Origin: Ostrinia nubilalis
Taxonomy: Eukaryota; Arthropoda; Insecta; Lepidoptera; Crambidae
DNA: 64,000 nt
Reading direction: 5' to 3'
NCBI RefSeq assembly: GCF_963855985.1
Contig: NC_087100.1
Coordinates: forward strand, 6,049,001-6,113,000
Part shown: in pieces, positions 1 to 11,066 of the stretch
How the letters are laid out: each line of letters begins with the position of its first letter
Position numbering within the stretch: the first letter of the stretch is position 1
Program-made: the position numbers and the translations under genes
Notes under the pieces: generated by a model
Database searches by the model: none
Told to the model about the DNA's origin: nothing
Seen by the model: only the letters and a program-made list of their open reading frames with translations

Positions 1-1550
1 TGAAACATATTCATAACTATTAGCAATTTCATTACATGACTTTAGTACCTATCTACCTAGTTTAAAAGGAGTTAGGAAATCAATTTACAGCCTACCTAGC
101 CTTATGTATTCATCATAGCAAAATTCATCAAAAGAAGAATAACATCTTGAGATTTTGAGAGGCACGTTATATTATGTATTTTATTATTTCCAAGCTACAA
201 GTTGCTGAAATTAGATGAAAGATAATATTCACGATACTTTTTCAAATGTTTATATTTTATACATAATTACCTAACGGTAAATGAATAATGACTCTACATT
301 GGACTCTACGTGTGTTTTTTTCAGTTCTCACGAGACGAAGTAAGTAAGACGAATCGTTCTGCGGTTATAATGTAATCGGTTATCAATATGGCCATGACAT
401 ATCAACCTGTTTACAATAATAAAGTATCTATTTCTTTACATAGAAAGAGTACCTTTCGCTAAATAAAATCACAATTGGAGTTGGAAAGGCACGCTTACTT
501 CTTCAAGGCGAGAGTAATAGGAACTTACAGAGCTTGCCCTGCAGATGCAATCTAGGATAGTACATAGGTAATTCCTAGACTGCATCTCATTAACATCAGG
601 TGTGATTGCTTTCGAATAGGACATGTCTGTTAGGACAAAGGAAAGGAACGTGTTTTATGTCCTAATGGTGAAGGAAATCAAATTAACTGAAGCCTGACTT
701 ATGACTAGTTGACTTTAGCGGAATACATTGGGAAGAACACGTAAGCCGTAATCCCAGACCTGGCTATAAAAAAAAAAATAATAGGAAGAAGCCTAAGCAA
801 AATCAGTAACTATCCACCATAGAGGAGGGATTATACAAGAACTCGCTAGGTATGTTGGTAAGAAGAAGCCCTGCACTTTAGGCTAGTCAAGTTGCTAGGC
901 TTCACAGATACCTCCTCATATAAAAGACAAACAAGATTACCTATGTACGTGTTTTCCTCTTGATAATCTTCATAAGATTTTACAAGATGTTGTTGTTGTG
1001 AAACATTCTGAAAATTTGAGTATAATCCGTATGAAATACAATGTACATAATACCAAAACTTGAAGCATAGAACGACGAAATACAATTTCGCTCAACCCTG
1101 ATCAAGAGTTTAATATAGCTGGTATTAAAATTAAACGCTGAATCAGACTTGTAAAGCAGCTTTAAATTAGTGATTGTTGTTAACCCTTCGTTACAGTACC
1201 TGTTTCCTTTTCAAAAATAGTTTGTTTACATAAATTTTTTTCACAACCTCAGCACAAGTCGTTGATTTGTTTATATTTTGCTTGGGATTTGTAGTACATA
1301 GGTCATTAGGTATATAAGATAAAGTAGTTTTTAACTTCTTTAGATAAAACTCGATACCGGTTATTATTATAACATGTTTACCGAATTTAAGTTAATGTTC
1401 ATTCATGTTCTGCGCGCGTATTGAGTTGCGCCCTGAATATTTCTTTGGGCATTATCCGCAAAATAATTATGTTACAAAACTTTTTGCGTTAAACTTGTAA
1501 AACAAACGAGAAGTTTTATTGGAAATCTGCTTAAGTAAATTGGGGAAAAC
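1..1550. other. Gene-free AT-rich upstream region
   Basis: I see no supportable gene here. The only recognisable piece is a stretch near 535-640 whose words (a pair of inverted copies around 'ctagactgcatct' plus 'aacatcaggtgtgattgc') resemble, in reverse, the repeat at 2550-2640. Short open frames are AT-rich and have no recognisable protein features. Confidence 0.5.
535..640. repeat. Diverged interspersed repeat (pair with 2550-2640)
   Basis: The words 'tagactgcatctcattaacatcaggtgtgattgc' at 576-610 are an imperfect reverse complement of 'cgcacctgatgttaagtgggatgcagtcta' at 2581-2610. Similar text is common in lepidopteran genomes and probably comes from the 3' part of a non-LTR element, but I cannot name the family from this window alone. 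Confidence 0.45.
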
Positions 1551-1551
1551 C

Positions 1552-1641
1552 TATAAAAGGCTGAAAATTATTATTGAGCAACATTGGGTGTGGATCCTTC
1601 GCCGGTGTGGGGTCGCAGTGCGTGAATATTTGAGAAAACAG
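1552..1641 (+). promoter_or_regulatory. TATA promoter and 5' untranslated exon of the insulin-like gene
   Basis: A TATAAAAG box lies at 1552-1559. A start site about 28-32 bases downstream would fall near 1583. A strong donor, AAACAG|GTGAGC, ends the putative untranslated exon at 1641, and a pyrimidine-rich acceptor ending in CTAG at 1872 opens the first coding exon. The parts are seen in the sequence; joining them into one transcript is inference. Confidence 0.55.
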
Positions 1642-1880
1642 GTGAGCATCACTAAGCATTATTTAATAATGGAAGACGTAATTAAGTTTATAATTTGCTT
1701 AACTAATGAAAGTAAAATAAAATAAATAAAATTTTGTAGGTCAACAACACTGAAACAATGGTTCTGGTTCACCAAACTTCCTTGTCTCCTCGTCATCAAT
1801 TTATTGTTACATTTGTACTGTGTCCATTAGATTTATGTTTCTCCTATATCCATGTTGTTTTTTTTATTCTAGATGCAAAA

Positions 1881-3311
1881 ATGGATGGCAAATACGTCCT
1901 AATAGCCCTAGTGGTGGCTTGTACCCACGAGCTGGGCCACTCACACATTCTCCCGCCAAGCCACGACTTCCCTATAGCGGAGTGTGTCAGGTCACTGACT
2001 CGCCACATGATCAATGTGTGTTCTTCCTATGGTGATTATGCGGGTGGGTAATTTAATTGGTTGTTGTGATCATTAGTGCCGTGTAAACATCGTCGGAATA
2101 TCTCATTGAATATATCACAAAAATGATACGCAGCAGTCAGCAGTAGTGAAATCTTATGTAGGTACTTATTATGAAACGACGCAAAAAAATAGATTTGAAC
2201 TCAAGATTGATTCAAGGCTGTGATTGGTTTTACATTAAAACTAGTGTCGTTTGTTACGATAAGGCCATAAGTATAAGGCATGTCATACTTACGCTACTTT
2301 TGTTTCAAACCGAGTCGTTGTAAACATGATACAAAACTAGAAGCTTTTATTATCAAATCTATAAAAAGTTATTAACCTCTAGGAAATTAGCCCCAGATTA
2401 TAACAAAGACACTCTCTCGTCGCATGTAGAGATATTTATAATTATTATAGAAAATCACTAACCAAGTAAATAACTTCGACTTATGCAAATAACTTTGCAG
2501 AATTGAACTCGAAAACCCATTACTGAATACAGTATGAACTTTTTTTTTTATGCATAACAAGGCAGGTATTTGACCACAATCGCACCTGATGTTAAGTGGG
2601 ATGCAGTCTAGGATGGTATTGATTGAATTTGTATAAAAAGCAGTCTTTAACATTACAAAAAAATATAAGTGGCTATACACCACTAAATTTTAATCACCGA
2701 AAAAAAAAATTCTGGGTAATGAGTTATTGATACTGATCCCATTTGTGCAAAAAAAAGAGTAAAATAAAGTGACTCAAAATATCCTCCTAAAATTGGTAAT
2801 TTATTGACACACGCGTCGCTAGCACTATTTAAGTACGATAATGTAACACTTATTAGAATTAAAAATGGTCTAAGTTAGCTAAGTATGTAATAATAACACT
2901 GGAAGCGTGGTCGAGGCGTGAGCGAGACAGACAGATCTATGCAACGTGCGAGCGCGTACGACTACTCTAGCGAGCAGCGGAGTGACCCAGCTGTGACGCG
3001 TAAAATACGGACTATCGAAAATTTAATAAAAAAATTAACTTCATGAAAACCATTTCTTTTTCTTTTGCTTTCAATATTCCACACGTTTCTACATAACCTG
3101 TTAAAATTTTTTCGGTGATAAAAATTTAGTGGTGTATAATGTTATCTTTTTTTAAAACAAACGCCTGTTCACAGACATGTTCATCGACAACGGAATGCCG
3201 TTAATCCCCCAAGAAGAAGCTACCATCAGGCGCTGGGAACTTCGCGAGAAAATCATCAAGGCCTGCTGTACCAGACCCTGCTCCGCCACCGAAATATACG
3301 CGATTTGTTAA
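1881..3311 (+). CDS. Insulin-like peptide precursor
   Basis: Two coding exons, 1881-2043 and 3175-3311, join in phase 1 (donor GTGGGT, acceptor TTCACAG) to give 99 residues. Residues 5-13 form a short hydrophobic signal core. The B-chain shows Cys35-X11-Cys47. The A-chain shows Cys85-Cys86-X3-Cys90-X8-Cys99, the exact insulin-family spacing, and the protein ends on that last Cys as bombyxins do. The intervening C-peptide-like stretch is 37 residues and has one dibasic site, Arg73-Arg74. Family knowledge: such peptides are secreted and signal through insulin-type receptors in growth and metabolism. Oddities: Val rather than Gly follows the first B-chain Cys, no clear second dibasic site is seen, and a 9-codon upstream frame (1873-1902) overlaps the start. 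A polyadenylation hexamer AATAAA is at 3363-3368. It is too diverged for me to assign to a named bombyxin subfamily. It could alternatively keep its C domain, as IGF-like members do. Confidence 0.85.
2550..2640. repeat. Diverged interspersed repeat in the insulin-like gene intron
   Basis: The text around 2556-2615 (an AAGGCAGGTATTTGACC start, then GCACCTGATGTTAAGTGGGA) matches a word set common in lepidopteran repeats and pairs with the copy at 535-640. Probably a fragment of a non-LTR element tail. Confidence 0.45.
2674..3138. mobile_element. TIR DNA element in the insulin-like gene intron
   Basis: Inverted ends of about 33 bases begin TATACACCACTAAATTTT at 2674 and reappear reverse-complemented ending at 3138, with one main mismatch (TAATCACC against TTATCACC). 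The element is about 465 bp, has no transposase frame, and holds a GC-rich core near 2895-3000. Its right end lies 36 bases before the acceptor of the A-chain exon. I saw no clear target duplication. Confidence 0.75.
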
Positions 3312-3369
3312 AGAATAGAAAAAATATTTAGCTTTATAATTTAGTAATGGATACCAAAGATTAATAAAT

Positions 3370-4430
3370 GTGCAACACGGGTCTATTGTTTTTTAAGTCT
3401 AGTTATGTAGTGGTTTTTATTTTACATTAAAGATTTTTTGCAACTAATTGTTACTGTAAGCGAATTTGTTTGCAATGAACAATTTAATTTCTTTCATTTA
3501 CCTACTCTTTATTAACCCCTTAATCCTTTAAATGTCAGCAAAACTAGATACAATACGAATCTCATAATAATGCATTTCTAAGTTTGTTACATAATATTAT
3601 TTTGTTTTTCTATTACTCATTAAATATATCGTAGTTATAAAGCAAGAAGTAGGTCAGTCAGCTAATTTTAAACTTGCGCCAGATAAGACTAAACTTGTTA
3701 TGAGTATAAATCTAATTAGGAAATTCTCATCTGGCATAAATGAGCAGTGATATATTAGATCTGTCATTAAAGCTGTCTATTAGATAATATGATAAGTTTA
3801 ACATATGAACTTTAAACTTTTGTCAGCCCTTTGGGACAAAAGGATCCTTATGTCATTCACCGATAATATATCAAATACTAATATCAAATAACTATTATGA
3901 AATTCATCAAAATTGGTTTAACTAATAAAATTAACCTTTGCCTCTTTCACTGATTCGAGCAGTATTTAATTTTGCAAAAACTATACATTAAGCAATACTT
4001 TAGATATTATCAACTGATTGAATGCGAGCGTTGTTAAATGTAGTTTCGCATCTATCCGTCACTGTCGCTCATTCTGGCATTTCGCTTTGCGTGAGAGGTA
4101 TTGGTGCAGTTACACTATGGGCGACACACGGCGAACGAACTGAAATGCGTGTTAACGTTTACACTATTTCTGTCTCGATCAAATTCGCGCATAATGTACC
4201 TGCGCCACAAGTAAACTTCTGATGACATTGCGCAAGTAGACTCGCAGAAGATTAGACTGCTGAGATCAGTGGCGTAACTATAGGGTGGCAAGGCTGGCAA
4301 AACGCCACGGGCCCCCGACCGGAGGGGGCCCCGGCCCAAGTCCCTAATCAACTGGCTAAGATTATGATTAAAATCAAACAAAATCATCATGAGCACGTAA
4401 TTTAATATCTACCAATTGTATATACACTTA
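3370..4430. other. Intergenic sequence between the insulin-like gene and WBP11
   Basis: The two genes converge here. No gene is supported. A short GC-rich patch at 4264-4345, beginning GTGGCGTAACTATAGGGTGG, resembles a dispersed repeat terminus but I cannot define its ends. Confidence 0.5.
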
Positions 4431-4434
4431 CAAG

Positions 4435-7400
4435 CTATAACAGTCCCTCCATTTCCTTCATGAATTGCATGTACGCGTCGTCTTTGCTTGGCGCTTGTTT
4501 TGGCATCTCAGTTGGCCGAAGTAAGGCACCCGTCTTGGTAGGTTTAGACTTCTTGTCTTCGCGTTTCACACGCAGAGCCGAAGGCACGAATCTGGTCACG
4601 TCAGCTGATAAGTTGCGGATTTGCGGCTTGGCTGATATTGTTGCACCTGGAAATAGAATGGAGTTGGAATACTTGGGTGTAATGAAGCTTAAACTAAAGG
4701 AACTGGTCGTGTCAAAGAAAGTTCTGAGTTTGTTAGGTATAAATAAACTTTCATATTTAAAACGGGATTCAATTAAATTCCTTTCTAAAGTTGCAATCGT
4801 GGGATTCGGCACACTAGTTTGGCCAATATTAATCCTTCAAGCTCCGCGAATCTAGACACAATAGATAATCAATTGTTATGACATTAATTAATGCCGTCTG
4901 GGACTCAATCGGTTAAGTGATCAAAAGAGACGCGATGCTTTGACTGGTGGAAGGATATGGTTTTGCTGCTGCAATGGTACCAAAACGACACGTTCAAAAG
5001 ACATAGAACTAACTCACGCACTTGTAACAGTCAAATTCTTATGGCAGATGCTTATGTGGATCATTGTTATCTTTAAATGAATAAATTGAATTGAACTGAA
5101 TTGAATTATGGCATACAGATTTTAGCTCCACATGCTATCTCGCTTTAGTCAAATTGTATCAGCTACTCATCAGTATCATTTATCTCTATTTCTTACTCTG
5201 TTTTTTTAACCTACCTTGTGGTCCATCCTTCTTTGGTATAAGCTGCGGTGCGGCCGACAACACAGATACCGGGGGCATCGCTTTAGGCGGCGGGGGCGGG
5301 ACGAGGGGCCTCAACAGACGAGGGGGGGCCCCAGGCGGGGGGCCGGGGGGGCGCAGCATGCCGCGCGGGGGAAGGCCGGGCGGGGGCCCCGGGGGCGCCG
5401 GGGGCCGGCCCGCGGGGGGCCCGGGGGGCAGCCGGAGAGGCGGCGGCCCTAATGGTGCACGGAGAGGAGGTGGGCGGAGACCTGTGGATTTTAATTAGTT
5501 TGATTCATCATCGCTGCGGTATTTTACGGTACACTGAATGATGAATGATGTTAGAATGTCTGCTTAAGAATCTTAGATCTTGGCTACACAAAAGTGGGTT
5601 TCGAGAAACCAGATTTTTTTCTCAAAGCGCCATCTATGGGTATCATCACACATCTTCAGTATGTGTCGACCAAAAATTGCTTTTTCGAGGAGCGCGAGCA
5701 TTTCTTCGTAAAGCGCCATCTATGGGTATATTAATACATTAGTATATCTCAATATTATGACATTGCTTTTTAATATGTTTCAGAAAAAAACAATAGATGG
5801 CGCTACTAATAGCGCTGGCTGCAGCCACTATAGACGATTTCAATGAAGGTTCCTTTCGAGCCATTCTTTGTCCTGTTGCTGCTCGCATTTGTTACCTGGC
5901 GGCAGGCTGCCGGGCGGCAGCAGCGGCGGCGGCATCTGCCTCAGCTCGACGCCGGGCGGCTCGAGCGGCCCGAACTCGTGCGGCATGAGTGGCGGCGGCG
6001 CGCCCTCTGTATCGCTGTCGGAGTCGCTATCGCGCCCGCCAGTGCTGCGTTTTAGCGCGCTCAGTCTGGAAAGATGTGTGGAGTGAGCACAGACAAATAT
6101 AAAGTAAAATAAATCTAATAACTTAGTGATCTAATTGAATGAGGATTATTGAGTTGACGTGTGAACATCGTCCCGCTAACAAGGTAATGACGTATGAGAA
6201 TGATTGAAATGAGGGCTATCGTTTTAGCGCTCACCAGTTAGCGCCACTGTAGAGTAAGGTCCTGTCACTTGCTAGTAGCGAAGACAGTGGCGCCAACTTG
6301 TGAGCGCTAAAGTGGTAGGAGGACTATCGTATTTGCACTCATCAAGATGGCGCCACTGTAGAGTAAGGTCCTGTCAATCGCCAGGGGTGCCAACTGTTAA
6401 GTATAAAAACGATAGCCCTCATTGCGAGGACTGACCGACTCGTGATCCGAGGAACGCGGGTTCGAACACTGCCGCCGAAGAAGGAAGAAAAATAAAACGT
6501 CATACAAAGCGGTTGTGCTACTACACAGTACACACTTTAGTGACAATAAAAATTGTTTAAGTAACCTTGCATTCATATCCGCCGCTCTGTCTCTTTTGCT
6601 CTTCTTATGAACCAAAGTCGTCTATGTTCTGTCCCGACAACGCCAACATTCTCTGCTGTAGTGACGTGGATTCGGTGCCTTTCTCATACTACATTTTACC
6701 AGCAAATAAAAAATAATTTAATCTTACCTTGCATTCAGATCCGCTGCTCTGTCCCTTTCCCTCTTCCTATGCACCTCTTCCATCTCTTTCATAAAGTCGT
6801 CTATATTCTGTCCAGACAGCGCCAACATTCTTTGCTGTAGTGACGTAGGCTTTGGCGCCGGGGTGGCTGAGACCCCGGGGGGGCTGGTGGGACGCTCGTC
6901 TTCGTCCATAGGCTCGCCGTCCTCTATTGGGGGCTGGTGCTGTTGAACAGTTTGAGGTAATGGTTTCGACTGTGAAATGCAGTGAAAATTGATCAGCGGT
7001 ATATAAAAACATTTATAAAAAAAAATCCTTTCTCATTTTAATTTATGTATCAGTAATAGATTTTTTTCAGTATTTTAGGTATGTTATATTTATTTCATAC
7101 TCTCGTGGATGTCGAATGAATGACTACTACGCGAACATTTAGCCTCCCCAGACCCCAAGTCAGTAGGAAATATAGGCTAAATCCTCCATCTACCTCTGGC
7201 AAATTATAGAAGGTTGCACTCCTGCACTGGAGATCACTAGAGAGTTAAGTAACAATGGAATTAGTAGGATTATTATTAACCTACTAAACTCTGATTTTTA
7301 ATTCGACGGAATTTTGACATTTCAGAAGTGTTGCCAACATTGAAACATTCCCACTAAGAATGGAGAGCATTTTCACAAATTAAAAAATAATTCTTTCTTG

Positions 7401-10400
7401 AATTTAAGGTTTCACTTGAAAAACTAAGGCTTAAAAATGTACTGATCATTTCAAAATGGTTATTTGAATTTTTATTATCATATTTTTGAAGTTACAAAAA
7501 AAATTGGGAAATTATTTTTCTATTACTGGACTCCCTGGCCAATAATCCATGGGTTACAAACCTTTTTTATGAAAATACTTTTGTTAATAAAATCTTAGCT
7601 TCATAAAATAATCAATTTAACAAGATGCCTATTTTATAATCCAAATTGATTATGACGACGATAATGATGATTGATAATCAATACATATTTTCGTTTATGT
7701 TAATATGTTGTTTTACTGTGTTAAAACCACGTTTTTTTCTATTTAATCTCTAAAATGTACAAAATAATTAGTGTACATTGAATTCACTAAACAAACAATA
7801 GTTCATTCTTGTAAGTTGTACTTGATGAAATTTCATTTCATATTAATTATTATTAATTCAAAGCAAAAAAGGCTTATTACATCTGAATTGTCAAAAAATG
7901 ACAGCTGTCAGAATTCCGTCGAATTAAAAATCGGACTATAATTCTAGTAATTTAGATTTTAGGAAAATACCAAAATAATAAGTAGGTATATCATACACAT
8001 GTTCCCGGCGGTCCTTCGTCAGCCATGTCCATGAAGCGAATGGTCTTTTTCTCTTTGTCCTTAGATTTTGTCTTTATCTCTTCCACTAGCAGCGCGAAGT
8101 CAGGCGGCGGGCCGGGTGGCACGCCCGGAGGCTCTATTCCTAGAGGGCGTTCCTGTAAATATGTATTGTAAAATTAGTAATCAAGCTTCAAGCCCGCGTT
8201 TCGAGACAATAGAAATTGTTACGCGGTCTTATGTGACCAAGTGGGGTTTGATGGGTACAGCAAAAACGCATCTTAAGATCACCAGAAATGTTCACTTCTT
8301 TTTATCAAATATAACTAAGAATTATTTACTCTTATTCACATTACAATTTGTAAAGTTGTAACTATCTTTTGTGGACGGGACACCTAATGAGGGAAAAGAA
8401 AGAGAAATGGACAAGAGCCGTAACGGAATGGTATCCCCGTGAAGGAAAAAGAAGCAGAGGCAGACAAGCAAAAAGATGGGAGGACGATATCCGCGAATTA
8501 GCAGGGCCATTATGGCCACAAATGGCTAGAAACAGAGAAGCATGGAGATCATTGGAGGAGGCCTATGTCCAAGGACAAACTGGAGATGAGTGCAGCTAAA
8601 TTGTAAAATGAAATGTTAATGTTGTAAAATACCTTGTAATCCAGTAATAAAGGCTTATATTATTATATTATTATTATAACTATCTTTTCACAGACTTGGG
8701 ATTCAAAAACTAACTTATTTCACTTACCACAAAAATACTAAAAAAACTTACTTTATACGCAGAATCCTTCTTTAAAATAGGCTTGACAGGTATCAGTGGA
8801 TGAGCAGAGTCCAGTGGCAGAGGTATTTGTGATGGCATATTACCAAAAAGGACATTTTCTGGTACCTAAAATTAGAAATAACTTTAGTAATACATCTTAG
8901 AATAAATATAATTGTTACAGATATTTCATGTAATACAACAAAAATGACATGTTTGTGTATAAATCAAACTGACTGTCGTAAAGAAAACTAGTACAGGAGT
9001 TAACATTCAATTGTATCTCTCATTATGTCGCCAATAACTTGTACCTACCATAAGATACCAGATATAACAATTTGTACAAATAAACTTTATTATAATATTC
9101 CGCCCGCGGCTTCGCCCGCGTGGAATTTTGTCTGTCACAGAAAAACTTTATCGCGCGCGTCCCTGTTTCAAAAACCGGGATAAAAACTATCCTATGTTCT
9201 TTCCCGGGACTCAAACTATCTCTATGCCAAATTTCATCAAAATCGGTTGCGAGGTTTAAGCGGGAAAGCGTAACAGACAGACAGACAGACAGAGTTACTT
9301 TCGCATTTATAATATTAGTTGGGATTATTTAACTTACTTGTAGAGTTGGTAGGGGGATATCATCAACTTGAACCGATTGGGCATGTTTGACAGATTCATA
9401 ATAAGATATCAAGTGAGCTCTCCTTTTCTCATATTCCATCTCTTGACGCTTAAGCTCTACCCATTTCTCTGAATCATCTTTGTCCTGTAATCGACAAATT
9501 AATATTTTAAAATAACCTATCTTCACATTGTATATTAGAACACATTCATAGCTAGAATAACTTAACCATTCAAGCCCCACAAATTGAGACAATAGATAAT
9601 AAATTGTTACATGTTCATATGCGACCGCTTGGGATTGATTGGTTAAAGGAAACTATAGAACAACCTTACAAGGCTTAGTAAATTACACTGCTTAGCTGTT
9701 TGCATAGGAAATATAGTGTTTCTTAGTAAGTATATTGTTTAGTGTATGTTATCAACCCTTGTATAACAAACTTCATACTTACATACATCTTGAGGACCCT
9801 ATCAAATGTTTCCCTCAATTTCTTTCTTTTCTCTTTGAGGACCTTCTCGTTAAGAGGAGACGGTTGAAGCACATTATACTCTGTAACATTCGGAAACTTT
9901 CAATAAGCATAAAGAGACAAGATTATTTTACAATAATGTCTGAGGTACATTATTGTTTCAAAGCTGCATAGAGTAACATTCAGAGTCAGGATATGTATCG
10001 ATGCTCTTTATTATGTATTGATTACCCAAATTAATTTACTGAGATTAAGTTAAATTCGATCATGGTAAACAGTTTCCCTCAGTTATTTAACCTTATATTT
10101 GATCTGATACAAAGTAGTAATTACTCAAGCGATTCTCAGGTTTACTATGACATTGCTGCCTTAAACCAAGCATAATAGTAACAGCCTTTACTAGTAATAC
10201 TATATGTATAAAATTTTACTACATAATTTACCCATTTCATCAATCTTTTGAAGTTCTTCTAAAATTTGTGTTGGATCTTTCATTTTTAAAACTGCTGCTC
10301 GAACCATCTGTCTTTGCCTCTTATTCTTCTTCAACTCTTTTTTCCTGGCTTCCTTTCCTAATAACAGAAGTACCATGAGCAATAATGTAGGATATTTCAG

Positions 10401-10503
10401 TGGATATTGAATTATTTGGCTGGTTGTATGGACACTTACTTGCTTGATCCGTCGGGTTCATATATTTACCACTTTTCGTGGTATTGATGGAACGACGCCC
10501 CAT
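4435..10503 (-). CDS. WBP11: WW domain-binding protein 11 (WBP11)
   Basis: Ten exons on the minus strand: 10440-10503, 10232-10357, 9783-9880, 9338-9484, 8752-8865, 7997-8152, 6728-6969, 5896-6065, 5215-5481, 4435-4646. All have GT-AG borders and the phases close exactly to 531 residues. The N-terminus (MGRRSINTTKSGKYMNPTDQ) and the basic run after it match the WBP11 N-terminal domain. The charged middle contains SGQNIDDFMKEMEEVH-type sequence. Exons 8 and 9 encode the long proline-rich tract that binds WW domains, and the last exon ends MKEMEGLL as in the human protein. Family knowledge: WBP11 is a nuclear pre-mRNA splicing factor that partners PQBP1 and is required in the active spliceosome. 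Exon 9 is very GC-rich (5280-5470) against an AT-rich background because of its proline and glycine codons. Introns hold a Helitron-like element, a LINE tail, TIR elements and a decayed copy of exon 7. Confidence 0.95.
5623..5815. repeat. Repeated GCGCCATCTATGGG motif in WBP11 intron 8
   Basis: AAAGCGCCATCTATGGGTAT occurs near 5624 and again near 5710, and a reverse-oriented AATAGATGGCGCTACTAATA occurs at 5791. The same core turns up at 47090 upstream of the esterase gene. This looks like a fragmentary MITE family but boundaries are unclear. Confidence 0.4.
6208..6423. mobile_element. MITE with 18-bp terminal inverted repeats
   Basis: AATGAGGGCTATCGTTTT at 6208-6225 is exactly reverse-complemented at 6406-6423. 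Inside, a 27-base direct repeat starting GCGCCACTGTAGAG occurs at 6241 and 6350. The element has no coding capacity. It lies in WBP11 intron 7. Confidence 0.8.
6424..6510 (+). repeat. tRNA-like SINE fragment
   Basis: GCGGGTTCGAACACTGCC near 6459-6476 matches an RNA polymerase III B box (GGTTCGAANNC) as in tRNA-derived SINEs, followed by an A-rich stretch. The A box is not convincing, so this is a fragment at best. Confidence 0.4.
6561..6682 (-). pseudogene. Decayed tandem copy of WBP11 exon 7
   Basis: The 3' half of exon 7 is repeated about 162 bases away, on the downstream side in the direction of transcription. It keeps the SLQQRMLALSGQNIDDF reading but has lost about 18 bases at the MKEMEEVH point, which brings in a stop codon just after DDFGS. 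Its donor is GTTACT in place of the real GTAAGA, and the 5' half with a proper acceptor is missing. It cannot replace exon 7. Confidence 0.8.
7289..7936. mobile_element. TIR DNA element in WBP11 intron 6
   Basis: TCTGATTTTTAATTCGACGG at 7290 is mirrored by CCGTCGAATTAAAAATCGGA ending at 7935, and the inverted similarity extends into TTTTGACA against TGTCAGAA. The 650-bp element is AT-rich inside and has no transposase frame. Confidence 0.7.
8366..8665 (+). mobile_element. LINE 3' tail (reverse transcriptase C-terminus)
   Basis: A frame at 8369-8599 encodes a reverse-transcriptase C-terminal tail with the WxGH...GRQAKRWEDDI...REAWRSLEEAYVQ pattern of RTE-like LINEs. A polyadenylation hexamer and an ATT-rich simple tail (8640-8680) follow. 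It is a 5'-truncated insertion in WBP11 intron 5, in the orientation opposite to the gene. Confidence 0.8.
9098..9325 (-). mobile_element. Helitron-like non-autonomous element, copy A
   Basis: The same sequence as 28875-29099 and 55286-55542, lying in reverse. Read in its own direction it begins TCCCAACTAATATTAT after a host A, carries five TCTG units, and has a GC hairpin (GCGGGCGAAGCCGCGGGC) at the other end. This copy lacks the terminal CTAG. Its TC end lies 6 bases from the donor of WBP11 exon 4 (9332-9337). Confidence 0.75.
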
Positions 10504-10690
10504 TTTGGAGGTTTTTTAGAATCGCCGGTCTAGATCTGAATTCACTACAACATTTAGAACTTTACTTCAACTAGTTAATTAAATTACTTTCGAATCAACG
10601 CTGAAAAACGCTACCCATCCAAGCCAACTTTTTGGTTATTGTTGACAGTTCTTGTCAAAACTGACATTGACAGGCGGCCATGTTAACAAG
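10504..10690 (-). promoter_or_regulatory. Probable WBP11 promoter region
   Basis: TGTCAATGTCA lies at 10662-10672 on the minus strand, about 160 bases before the start codon, beside a GGCGGCCATGTT word and TGTCAA/TGACAG half-sites. The same 11 bases occur twice upstream of the Gfod gene. A TATA box is not evident. Confidence 0.35.
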
Positions 10691-11066
10691 TTTAGGTTTT
10701 CTTTCAGAGGCAGCGCAAAGAAATAACTAATTATTTAATAAACGCCTTTGATAACATAAAAAAGTAGTTTTTTTATTTTATTTAATCTTAATTTTTATTA
10801 ATAATTTATGGTTATTTTGAAAGCTTTTAATAAAAACACTTTATACGCCATAATAACCCAAGCATGTCATTCTTAGGGAGACGGTATGTACATAGATCTC
10901 ACTTTTCAACTTCAGTCACTATCTGGCCATAACCTATTTATTACTACAGTGTTTAGTTTATGTTTAATGATTATGTGACGTCGAGTCGTCACACCCTACC
11001 ATATAAATTGTTATCTCGTCCTCTATTCCACCCAGCATCCCTGTTCTAGGCTACCTCTGGCGCTTC
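10691..11066. other. Intergenic sequence upstream of WBP11
   Basis: AT-rich sequence with no gene and no element I can delimit. Confidence 0.5.

Noticed and set aside
1758..1880. Upstream in-frame ATG at 1758 as the start of the insulin-like precursor
   Set aside because: A strong acceptor at 1872 lies between it and the signal peptide, so this part is probably intronic, and the longer leader would bury the signal core.
5154..5498. Gly/Arg/Pro-rich plus-strand frame
   Set aside because: It is the reverse strand of the proline-rich exon 9 of WBP11; GC-rich exons give open frames on both strands.
6459..6476. A tRNA gene at the GGTTCGAAC word
   Set aside because: Only a B box is visible; no A box at the right distance and no cloverleaf can be drawn.
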